Shown piece by piece: positions 1 to 5,035 of a stretch of 5,369 nucleotides of DNA. The notes under the pieces were generated by a model. It was given only the letters and a program-made list of their open reading frames with translations, did no database searches and was not told the origin of the DNA. Position numbers and translations under genes: made by a program. Source of the stretch: Cytophagales bacterium (GTDB lineage Bacteria; Bacteroidota; Bacteroidia; Cytophagales; Cytophagaceae); contig JANYCO010000542.1 of the NCBI GenBank assembly GCA_025360235.1, forward strand, positions 1 through 5,369, written 5' to 3'. How positions within the stretch are numbered: the first letter of the stretch is position 1; every line of letters starts with the position of its first letter.

Positions 1-47
1 ACAAATGCAATGCGTGAACGAAGTACTATGTCTCTTTTAATGTTCAA
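1..47 (-). CDS. ftsI: FtsI / PBP2-type septal peptidoglycan transpeptidase, N-terminal fragment
   Basis: This is a partial gene that runs off the left edge. Reading the minus strand from a TTG at 47-45 gives (M)NIKRDIVLRSRIAF and then the window ends. An in-frame TAA at 53-51 lies two codons upstream, so translation must start within this stretch, and TTG is the only usual start codon at the right place. A short basic segment of the type KRDIVLRSRIAF just before the membrane anchor is typical of Bacteroidota FtsI, and ftsI is the expected gene after ftsL in the dcw order mraZ-rsmH-ftsL-ftsI. The full protein would be the transpeptidase that crosslinks septal peptidoglycan. No transmembrane or catalytic part is visible, so the identification rests on 14 residues plus gene order. 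The start codon directly abuts the tandem repeat at 46-73. Confidence 0.75.
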   Translation of the reverse strand, partial: MNIKRDIVLRSRIAF

Positions 48-73
48 TGGTTAATTGTTAATGGTTAATTGTT
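46..73. repeat. Two perfect tandem 14-bp copies between ftsL and ftsI
   Basis: The 14-mer aatggttaattgtt occurs at 46-59 and again directly at 60-73, followed by T's up to 79 (eight in a row from 72). Read on the coding (minus) strand it is AACAATTAACCATT twice, ending at the ftsI TTG. The same 14-mer recurs in the opposite orientation at 2280-2293. It belongs to the AT-rich simple intergenic repeats common in Bacteroidota. It fills most of the 44-bp gap between the ftsL stop and the ftsI start, so it would also form the ribosome-binding region of ftsI. Confidence 0.9.
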
Positions 74-91
74 TTTTTTGTAATTCGTAAT

Positions 92-481
92 TCATTCCTC
101 TACCTCAATCTTATATGGAGGCGCCAGACTCTCTTCTATACCCATCGACGCCACTCGTTTTGCCACTTCGGATTGTTTGCTCTTTACCATATTTTCCGAC
201 TTCAATGTTGTATAATCCGCCCTCAGATCTTCTACTTCCGATTTTGTTTTGGCAATCTTCCTTACCACTTTATCTGCATAATGAGTATTGGCGATATAAA
301 AAATAAGCAGCCCCATTACAAAGAAAATTTTAGGCATCTGCTGAACAGGCAATCCTTTTGTAAGCACATTGTTAAGTCCCAGAGTCGACTCTATCATCTG
401 GAAAACTGTTCTTGTTGGTTCAGTCTTTCCCTTTACTTCCCTTTCTTCCTCCTGTCTTGTTCTGTATGTATTCTTCGCCAT
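92..481 (-). CDS. ftsL: FtsL-like cell division protein
   Basis: This 129-aa protein is a small bitopic divisome component of the FtsL type found in Bacteroidota. Residues 1-50 are charged and cytoplasmic. One hydrophobic segment covers about residues 51-65 (KIFFVMGLLIFYIA). A heptad-like coiled-coil stretch follows at about 69-105, rich in K, E, L and V. The C-terminus ends in SLAPPYKIEVEE, the 'L.PPYKI' tail seen in Bacteroidota FtsL-like proteins. In other bacteria FtsL forms a complex with FtsB and FtsQ and helps activate FtsWI. Its function here is inferred from topology and from its position between rsmH and ftsI. The ATG at 481-479 is preceded by an A-rich stretch with no Shine-Dalgarno sequence, which is normal for the phylum. 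FtsL proteins diverge strongly in sequence, so topology and gene order carry most of the weight. Confidence 0.88.
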   Translation of the reverse strand: MAKNTYRTRQEEEREVKGKTEPTRTVFQMIESTLGLNNVLTKGLPVQQMPKIFFVMGLLIFYIANTHYADKVVRKIAKTKSEVEDLRADYTTLKSENMVKSKQSEVAKRVASMGIEESLAPPYKIEVEE

Positions 482-503
482 TTTCTTTTAATTATGAATG
501 TTT

Positions 504-551
504 AATTATGAGTTTAAAATTTTATTAATTCAAAACTTAAAACTCATAATT
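504..551. repeat. AT-rich inverted repeat between rsmH and ftsL
   Basis: A perfect 12-bp inverted repeat (aattatgagttt at 504-515 and aaactcataatt at 540-551) encloses a 24-nt AT-only or nearly AT-only loop. The right arm ends on the first base of the complement of the rsmH stop codon. A second, weaker pair (ttatgaa at 492-498 with ttcataa at 550-556) shows that it is built from 'attcataa' units. No GC-rich stem or terminal T-run is present, so it does not look like an intrinsic terminator. It is more likely an intergenic repeat, perhaps affecting mRNA stability. Confidence 0.75.
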
Positions 552-1450
552 CATAACTTTGCAGCTATTCTCAGTTTCGCACTCCTAGCTCTTTTATTTC
601 TTTCGACTTCCTCTTCACTTGCTTCTATCGGTTTTCTGTTCTCTGCTTCAAAAGGTTTAGAATAATTTCCATAGAGGTCTTTTTCGGGTTCTCCATGAAA
701 CAATCCTTTTCCTATAAAATTTTTCACCAATCGATCTTCTAAAGAATGGTAAGCCATTACTACCAATTTGCCTCCCGGCTTTATTACTTCTGCTGTTTGC
801 ACCAACATTTCTTCTAACGCTTTCAATTCATCGTTCACTTCAATTCGTAATGCCTGAAATACCTGTGCAAAATATTTATTTTCTTTTCCCCGAGGTGCTA
901 AATGTTTGATAGCCGCTTTCAACTCCTCTACAGTATTTATCTTATTGTTCGCTCGACCTTTTACAATCGCTGCTGCTAATGTTTTAGCATTCGTAACTTC
1001 CCCATACATACCAAAGATCTTGTGTAATTCCTTTTCAGGATAAGTAGCAACAATATCTTTAGCGCTTTTCTCCATGCTTCTATCCATTCTCATGTCGAGT
1101 TCTGCGTCGAACCGAGTAGAGAATCCACGCTCAGCAGAATCTATTTGATGTGAGGAGATTCCCAAATCTGCCAACAGGCCGTCGATTTGAGTTATTCCAT
1201 TCAACTTTAAGTAGCGTTTGAGGTAGCGGAAATTGGCTTCTATTAATGTGAAAGAACTATCGGTAATTTTATCAGCATTGGCTTTGGCATCTTCGTCCTG
1301 ATCAAATGAAAATACTTTGCCGCCTTTAATGTGTTTCAAAATCTCTTTTGTATGACCTCCCCCTCCAAATGTAACATCTACATAAACTCCGTCCGGCTTG
1401 ATCTCCAGCCCTTCTATACATTCTTTTAACATTACGGGCGTATGATACAT
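551..1450 (-). CDS. rsmH: 16S rRNA (cytosine(1402)-N(4))-methyltransferase RsmH
   Basis: This 299-aa protein has the usual length of the RsmH (formerly MraW) family. The enzyme uses S-adenosylmethionine to methylate N4 of C1402 in the 16S rRNA decoding centre. Visible landmarks are HTPVML at residues 3-8, the SAM-binding loop DVTFGGGGHT at 25-34, the acidic FDQD at 49-52, LLADLGISSHQID at 92-104, RGFS at 108-111, FQALRIEVNDEL at 198-209, AYHSLEDRLVK at 233-243, and the basic tail NKRARSAKLR at 285-294. The core is intact and no frameshift is seen. The ATG at 1450-1448 fits the family start (M.H.PVML). It follows mraZ after a 61-bp repeat-bearing gap on the same strand, the standard dcw arrangement. 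No separate promoter is evident, so it is probably cotranscribed from the mraZ promoter. Confidence 0.98.
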   Translation of the reverse strand: MYHTPVMLKECIEGLEIKPDGVYVDVTFGGGGHTKEILKHIKGGKVFSFDQDEDAKANADKITDSSFTLIEANFRYLKRYLKLNGITQIDGLLADLGISSHQIDSAERGFSTRFDAELDMRMDRSMEKSAKDIVATYPEKELHKIFGMYGEVTNAKTLAAAIVKGRANNKINTVEELKAAIKHLAPRGKENKYFAQVFQALRIEVNDELKALEEMLVQTAEVIKPGGKLVVMAYHSLEDRLVKNFIGKGLFHGEPEKDLYGNYSKPFEAENRKPIEASEEEVERNKRARSAKLRIAAKL

Positions 1451-1463
1451 AGTTTTGAATTTG

Positions 1464-1513
1464 AGTTATAAATTATGAATGATTCTTTAACTCATCATTC
1501 AACATTCATAACT
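1464..1513. repeat. Two-part inverted repeat between mraZ and rsmH
   Basis: An inner 8-bp stem (tgaatgat at 1476-1483 with atcattca at 1494-1501) sits inside an outer 6-bp pair (agttat at 1464-1469 with ataact at 1508-1513). It is composed of the same 'attcat / atgaat' units as the rsmH-ftsL gap. The outer arm overlaps the mraZ stop codon (cta at 1512-1514 on the plus strand). It lacks a GC-rich stem and a T-run, so it is not called a terminator. Confidence 0.6.
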
Positions 1514-1967
1514 AATCACTTGTTTTGTCTCCCAGATATTTTTCGGCGAGTTTCGAAAACTCTTTCTGGTCTTTGATCAGGAACTGATCGTATAGTGCCG
1601 GATTCCAAATTTCTATTCTATTACCCATCCCTACTACAATTACTTCTGTTTCGATCTGGGCAAATTTGGTCATTGATTTAGGAAGAACGAATCTCCCATT
1701 ATTATCTAATTCTGCTTCGGTATTTCCTCTGAAGAAATTTCGCTGAAAATTTCTGTACTCTTCATTGAACTCATTTAATCCGGAAACTTTCGAAAACACT
1801 TTTCTCCATTCAACCTCCGGGTACACTACCAGACAAGTTTCAAACCCTCTTGTAATCACTATATTATTTCCCGAAGCAGCAGGCAAATTGGATTTCATAC
1901 GGGCAGGAAGTATCAGCCTGCCTTTTGCATCCAGTTTACATTCATATTCACTTGAAAAATAAGACAT
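1512..1967 (-). CDS. mraZ: MraZ, transcriptional regulator of the division/cell wall cluster
   Basis: This 151-aa protein has the family's usual length. MraZ is a DNA-binding protein made of two AbrB-like (SpoVT/AbrB fold) modules that assembles into a ring, and in several bacteria it controls its own dcw operon. Both signature motifs are visible: DAKGRLILPAR at residues 13-23 and DNNGRFVLP at 88-96. The second module ends near the typical EIWNP at 119-123. The N-terminus is short before the first motif, as is normal, which supports the ATG at 1967-1965. It is the first gene of the leftward dcw run and is followed by rsmH. Directly upstream are a Bacteroidota promoter and three 10-bp repeats that resemble MraZ boxes, so autoregulation is likely. 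Confidence 0.97.
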   Translation of the reverse strand: MSYFSSEYECKLDAKGRLILPARMKSNLPAASGNNIVITRGFETCLVVYPEVEWRKVFSKVSGLNEFNEEYRNFQRNFFRGNTEAELDNNGRFVLPKSMTKFAQIETEVIVVGMGNRIEIWNPALYDQFLIKDQKEFSKLAEKYLGDKTSD

Positions 1968-1991
1968 TAATATTTCGATTTCGAACTTTTA

Positions 1992-2022
1992 CAAATTTAG
2001 AGAAGAAAAATGAAAAAACAAC
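1992..2022 (-). promoter_or_regulatory. Bacteroidota-type promoter for mraZ and the dcw operon
   Basis: On the minus strand, TAAATTTG (1999-1992) matches the Bacteroidota -7 consensus TAnnTTTG exactly. GTTG (2022-2019) lies 19 nt upstream and supplies the -33 TTG. The distance from the -7 box to the mraZ ATG is 24 nt, so a leader of roughly 18 nt is expected. The spacer is pyrimidine-rich. The -33 element is contained in the first of the repeat boxes proposed to bind MraZ. Confidence 0.75.
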
Positions 2023-2048
2023 CACTTTACTCCACTTTACTCCACATG
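2019..2048 (-). promoter_or_regulatory. Three 10-bp direct repeats, putative MraZ operator
   Basis: On the minus strand the boxes read CATGTGGAGT (2048-2039), AAAGTGGAGT (2038-2029) and AAAGTGGTTG (2028-2019). They share a GTGG core at exact 10-bp spacing, about one helical turn. MraZ proteins are known to bind short G-rich direct repeats before mraZ: TGGGN-type boxes in Escherichia coli and AAAGTGK-type boxes in mycoplasmas. The repeat here closely resembles the mycoplasma form. The box nearest the gene contains the -33 TTG, so bound MraZ would be expected to compete with RNA polymerase. The outermost box is part of the palindrome tccacatgtgga (2041-2052). Binding itself is inference. Confidence 0.7.
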
Positions 2049-2055
2049 TGGATAA
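2047..2055 (-). promoter_or_regulatory. Perfect consensus DnaA box upstream of mraZ
   Basis: The plus strand reads TGTGGATAA, the exact complement of the DnaA box TTATCCACA. It overlaps the outermost MraZ-like box by two bases and lies about 25 bp upstream of the -33 element. A weaker match, TTATCCATC (7 of 9), lies at 2084-2092 on the plus strand. DnaA acts as a transcription factor at such sites in several bacteria. Whether this site is used is not shown, and a single 9-mer can occur by chance. Confidence 0.45.
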
Positions 2056-2065
2056 ATTCATACCT

Positions 2066-2302
2066 ATAATGGTTAATGGTTAATTATCCATCAATAATTT
2101 CAAATTATAAATTGCTGTTTATCAGATAAATAATAAATAATAAAAACAAAAAAAATTAATTCTTATGGAGTAATATTGGCATAAAGGGCAGGTCTGTGAT
2201 CTCCTTAAAAAAAGCATTAAACCAAACGCTCACATTTAGATTTTCAAAAACAAAACTCAAAGCACCTTAATTAATCATTAACAATTAACCATTAACCATT
2301 AT
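2066..2302. repeat. Perfect 20-bp inverted repeat enclosing a 197-bp segment
   Basis: The left arm ataatggttaatggttaatt (2066-2085) is the exact reverse complement of the right arm at 2283-2302. The right arm stops 8 bp before the glycosyltransferase ATG at 2311. The arms are made of 'attaacc' units related to the tandem repeat at 46-73. The size and position (about 200 bp between inverted repeats before a polysaccharide-type gene) recall invertible promoters of Bacteroides capsule loci. However, the low-complexity arm sequence is also typical of ordinary Bacteroidota intergenic repeats. No flanking target-site duplication and no transposase are visible. Confidence 0.85.
2086..2282. other. 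Gene-free segment between the inverted repeat arms
   Basis: I see no credible gene in this stretch; the open frames on both strands are about 30 codons or fewer. The left half (to about 2165) is almost purely A/T. The right half, around 2175-2235, has more mixed composition and may hold functional sequence such as a leader or small RNA, but no recognisable fold or family was found. No exact TAnnTTTG box is present on either strand; the closest on the plus strand are TAATATTG (2171-2178) and TAGATTTT (2237-2244), neither with a well-placed -33 TTG. The promoter of the downstream glycosyltransferase therefore remains unidentified. Confidence 0.5.
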
Positions 2303-2310
2303 CTTTATAA

Positions 2311-3207
2311 ATGCTTTCCATTTGCATTCCGGTTTACAACAACGAAATAGTAACATTGGTTAACTATTTATTCAAGCAATGTATTGACTGTAAAATCCCA
2401 TTTGAGATTATTTGTATTGACGACGCTTCTACTCTGTTTAAAGAAAAAAATAAGTCTATTTCAACTCATTCCGAAATAAAATATTCAGAACTTACTCAAA
2501 ATATTGGAAGAGCAGCAATAAGGAACCTTCTGGCAGAACAAGCTATATATCCATATATCCTTTACTTGGATTCTGATATTTCTGTTCGGTCGAATAATTT
2601 TATAAAAAAATATATTGAGTGCATTGAAAAATCAATACCTGTTGTAGTAGGAGGAATTGACTACGTTAGTCACAACAAAAAAGAAACTTCCCTTCATTTA
2701 CAATATGGTCTCAAACGCGAATCGGTAGAACTTTCTAAAAGGGTCAAAAATCCTTACTCTTCTTTCCTGACCGGAAATCTATTAATTCAAAAAAAACTTG
2801 TTCACGAGATTCAATTTCTCTCTACCCTAAAAGAATATGGACATGAGGACACTCTATTTTGTATGGAATTAAAAAAACGATCTATACCTATTGTCCATAT
2901 TTGCAATCCTATAGTACATGAAGGCTTAGAACAAAATAAAATTTTTATCCAAAAACAATTGACTGCTGTAAAAAATCTTTCTTCTCTTATTTTAAAAGGG
3001 GACGATATGACAAATGTATATATATACAGTTTCTATCAAACCTTAAAAAAACACTTCTTATTGGGTCCTTTTTTAATGTGCTTCTTCCCTGTAAAATCTC
3101 TTGTAAAAAAAGCATTAGAATCAGGATGGACGAAGTGGCTGCTACTTTTTGATGCTTTGCGTTTATACGAGCTTTCTGTTTGTCTGAAAAAAAATCAAAA
3201 TAACTGA
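2311..3207 (+). CDS. Glycosyltransferase family 2 (GT-A fold)
   Basis: This 298-aa protein is a nucleotide-sugar-dependent glycosyltransferase. The GT-A core shows the N-terminal strand LSICIPVYNN (2-11), the nucleotide-binding acidic pair CIDDAS (35-40), NIGRAAIRN (64-72), which is the usual N.GRA..RN of GT2, and the metal-binding DxD as LDSD (86-89). It also has TGN (154-156), the likely catalytic-region GHED (177-180), and HEG (203-205), a probable metal or diphosphate ligand. The C-terminal part (about 235-290) is basic with hydrophobic patches (FLLGPFLMCFFPV) and may sit on the inner membrane face. The ATG directly precedes the first strand, so the start is firm. It is the only complete plus-strand gene here and overlaps the converging neighbour by 13 bp. 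The sugar donor and acceptor cannot be told. A role in envelope polysaccharide or glycoprotein glycan synthesis is inference. Confidence 0.93.
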   Translation: MLSICIPVYNNEIVTLVNYLFKQCIDCKIPFEIICIDDASTLFKEKNKSISTHSEIKYSELTQNIGRAAIRNLLAEQAIYPYILYLDSDISVRSNNFIKKYIECIEKSIPVVVGGIDYVSHNKKETSLHLQYGLKRESVELSKRVKNPYSSFLTGNLLIQKKLVHEIQFLSTLKEYGHEDTLFCMELKKRSIPIVHICNPIVHEGLEQNKIFIQKQLTAVKNLSSLILKGDDMTNVYIYSFYQTLKKHFLLGPFLMCFFPVKSLVKKALESGWTKWLLLFDALRLYELSVCLKKNQNN

Positions 3208-4319
3208 TACAAAATTTCAGCTTTTTTTTCTGAAGAAATTCCTCCTAACACATCTGTTCTATGCTCAATATCATCCTTCGTAAAAGGCTTTTGCATCAAC
3301 GATAATAATTGATTTCGCAATACCGATTCTTCATCAGATACATGACAAACTTCTGCAAAAGAAGAACCTCTTGTCATATTTGAATTTACCAGACAATGCC
3401 TTCCATGATAAAGTACCGGATACATTTTTATTTTACTTCCACAGGGCATAAAACTTACCAGAATATTTACCTGTGCATTACGAATAAGCTCGTCCAGTCG
3501 CTCATCTGTAGGATTGGCAATGATTTTTACTTTTTTATCCTTACACAAATGCTTAAGCTCACTATCAGGGTCCTTTCCGGCAATTATAAAAGGCACTTTC
3601 GTATTTTTGATAACCTCTTTTATTAAGAAAATAGCAGCTTTCTTATTATCTATTTCTGTAAGGTTACTATGAAACAATGCATATGTTCCCATGCCTTCTT
3701 TAATATCAATAGTATTGAAAGCTGAAAAAGGAGGAATATTGATAACTTCCTTTTCAGGAAATAATCGTTGGTAGTACTCCTGATCTTTCACATTTAAAGT
3801 AATTAGTGTATCTGCGTGTGCAAATATTTTTTCATATTTTTTAAGTCGAAGTGATTCAACGTAAAGATATTTTTTGTAAATAAAATGTTTCGAGATCTTA
3901 TGAAGGTTATAATAATATTCATGCTCAACATCCTGAATCCTTACAATCTTCTTTCGATCTTCCAATTCAGGGCGGTCCAAATAAAAGCAACTATGAATTC
4001 CTTCAAATAAAATAGGGTGCTCGTTTTGAAGAAGATTAAAAATTAAATTCTCGGACTGACGGGAATTAACAATATGAGGTATGGTTGAGAAATTAGAGAG
4101 AAACGATTCGCGTTTATAATAATATACATTTTCGCACAAATCATACAGCTCTTCTGAATAAGCCTTATTCCTATTCCAAAAACAATGCAGATTCACTCTT
4201 ACTCCAAGACTAATGAGTGCTTTTACTTTATAATAAACATCTATCATGCCTCCATAATCCGGTGGGTAAGGCACATCATAAGTAATAATATTTAAAAATT
4301 TCTTTGTCAAATTCTCCAA
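3195..4319 (-). CDS. GT-B fold glycosyltransferase (GT4-like)
   Basis: This 374-aa protein resembles GT-B glycosyltransferases of the GT4/GT1 type. Residues 11-35 (TYDVPYPPDYGGMIDVYYKVKAL with its lead-in) match the N-terminal acceptor-domain motif 'PP..GG......k.l'. FEGIHS (105-110) and IQDVEHEYYY (128-137) correspond to the usual 'H..E..Y' linker region. HSNLTEIDNKKAA (217-229) starts the nucleotide-sugar domain, and GSKIKMYPVLYHGRHCLVN (294-312) aligns with 'G.kiKvlEal..GkPvv'. The second Glu of the EX7E motif appears to be replaced (P301). The reading frame has no ATG before residue 25, which lies after the conserved motif, so translation must start at a TTG: 4319-4317, one base after the ftsE stop, or 4310-4308. 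It is the last gene of the ftsE run. Donor and acceptor are unknown. Confidence 0.85.
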   Translation of the reverse strand: MENLTKKFLNIITYDVPYPPDYGGMIDVYYKVKALISLGVRVNLHCFWNRNKAYSEELYDLCENVYYYKRESFLSNFSTIPHIVNSRQSENLIFNLLQNEHPILFEGIHSCFYLDRPELEDRKKIVRIQDVEHEYYYNLHKISKHFIYKKYLYVESLRLKKYEKIFAHADTLITLNVKDQEYYQRLFPEKEVINIPPFSAFNTIDIKEGMGTYALFHSNLTEIDNKKAAIFLIKEVIKNTKVPFIIAGKDPDSELKHLCKDKKVKIIANPTDERLDELIRNAQVNILVSFMPCGSKIKMYPVLYHGRHCLVNSNMTRGSSFAEVCHVSDEESVLRNQLLSLMQKPFTKDDIEHRTDVLGGISSEKKAEILYQLF

Positions 4320-4320
4320 A

Positions 4321-5034
4321 TCAGTACACTTCAGTTTTCATCTGGAAATGAACTTTTTCCGAATCTAATACAACACCATTTTCTACTTTCAACACACGTG
4401 CAGGATATTTTTCTATAAATCCATATTGATGTGTAGCCATAAGAATTGCGGTACCACTTCGGTTTATTTCAAGAAAAAGTTTCATGATACTATCAGCTAC
4501 CTCCGGATCAAGATTTCCAGTAGGTTCATCGGCAAATAGAATAAGAGGTTCATTGATGAGCGCCCGAGCTATTACTATACGCTGCTGTTCTCCGCCAGAC
4601 AGCTGGTGAGGATACTTAGAACCTACAGACCCAAGTCCGACCTGCATCAGAACTTCAGCCAACCTCGCTTTCATTTTACTACGATCTTTCCATCCGCTGG
4701 CTTTCATCACAAAAAATATATTATCCGCTACACTTCGGTCATTCAACAATTGAAAATCCTGAAATACAATACCAATTTTTCTCCTCAGATAGGGTATTCT
4801 ATTTTTTTTAATTTTAGGAATATCAAAACCAGCCACAATGACTTCTCCTTTCGGATTAGGCATATCAGCATAAAGCGTTTTCAATAAAGAACTCTTTCCA
4901 CTTCCTGTCTTACCAATCAAGTAAACAAACTCTCCTTTTCTTATTGTAAAATCCAAGTCGTGCAATACCAATACATCATCGTGGTAGAGATTGGTATTTT
5001 TTAATAAAACAATCGGATTAGTAGAAAATTCCAT
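4321..5034 (-). CDS. ftsE: FtsE-like cell division ABC transporter ATP-binding protein
   Basis: This 237-aa protein is a complete ABC ATPase. It has Walker A GKTGSGKS (41-48), Q-loop Q92 in VFQDFQLL, signature LSGGEQQR (145-152), Walker B ILFADEP (165-171), D-loop NLD (174-176) and H-loop H202. The FQDFQLL..RSV..N stretch and overall length fit FtsE, which works with the membrane protein FtsX to activate peptidoglycan hydrolases at the septum. LolD/MacB-type ATPases are close relatives, so FtsE is preferred from these motifs and the setting but is not certain. No permease gene lies beside it; in Bacteroidota ftsX is generally located elsewhere. It starts one base after the small upstream gene and ends one base before the glycosyltransferase start, so the three are probably translated from one mRNA. 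The C-terminus (about 225-237) extends slightly beyond typical FtsE. Confidence 0.88.
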   Translation of the reverse strand: MEFSTNPIVLLKNTNLYHDDVLVLHDLDFTIRKGEFVYLIGKTGSGKSSLLKTLYADMPNPKGEVIVAGFDIPKIKKNRIPYLRRKIGIVFQDFQLLNDRSVADNIFFVMKASGWKDRSKMKARLAEVLMQVGLGSVGSKYPHQLSGGEQQRIVIARALINEPLILFADEPTGNLDPEVADSIMKLFLEINRSGTAILMATHQYGFIEKYPARVLKVENGVVLDSEKVHFQMKTEVY

Positions 5035-5035
5035 A

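Noticed and set aside
115..505. Plus-strand open frames of 63 and 110 codons opposite ftsL
   Set aside because: They lie antisense to ftsL, show no recognisable domain, are rich in Cys, Phe and Tyr as expected for the complement of a coding frame, and have no promoter.
520..545. A second dcw promoter before ftsL (TAAGTTTT on the minus strand)
   Set aside because: It matches the -7 consensus imperfectly and no well-spaced -33 TTG is seen; the sequence is explained by the AT-rich repeat.
1765..1962. Plus-strand open frame of 65 codons opposite mraZ
   Set aside because: It is a shadow of mraZ, with no family features or start signals.
2066..2302. Insertion sequence or MITE
   Set aside because: There is no transposase, no clear target-site duplication outside the arms, and the arm sequence is simple repeat rather than a typical terminal inverted repeat.
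2300..2307. TATCTTTA as a -7 promoter box for the GT2 gene
   Set aside because: It differs from TAnnTTTG at the last base, lies only 3 nt before the ATG, and has no TTG at -33 spacing.
3187..3229. Eight-base A and T runs as phase-variation tracts in the two glycosyltransferase genes
   Set aside because: Both runs lie within the last few codons of each gene, so slippage would change only the C-terminal tail; such runs are common in AT-rich DNA.
3213..3240. Hairpin around the T8 run as a terminator between the converging genes
   Set aside because: The arms (aatttcag and ctgaagaaatt) pair only with a three-base bulge, and the T-run is in the loop instead of after the stem.
3396..3626. Plus-strand open frame of 76 codons inside the GT-B gene
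   Set aside because: It is antisense to a gene with clear protein motifs, and nothing in the translation resembles a protein family.
4606..4887. Plus-strand open frame of 93 codons opposite ftsE
   Set aside because: It is a shadow of the ABC ATPase; the opposite frame holds all the motifs.
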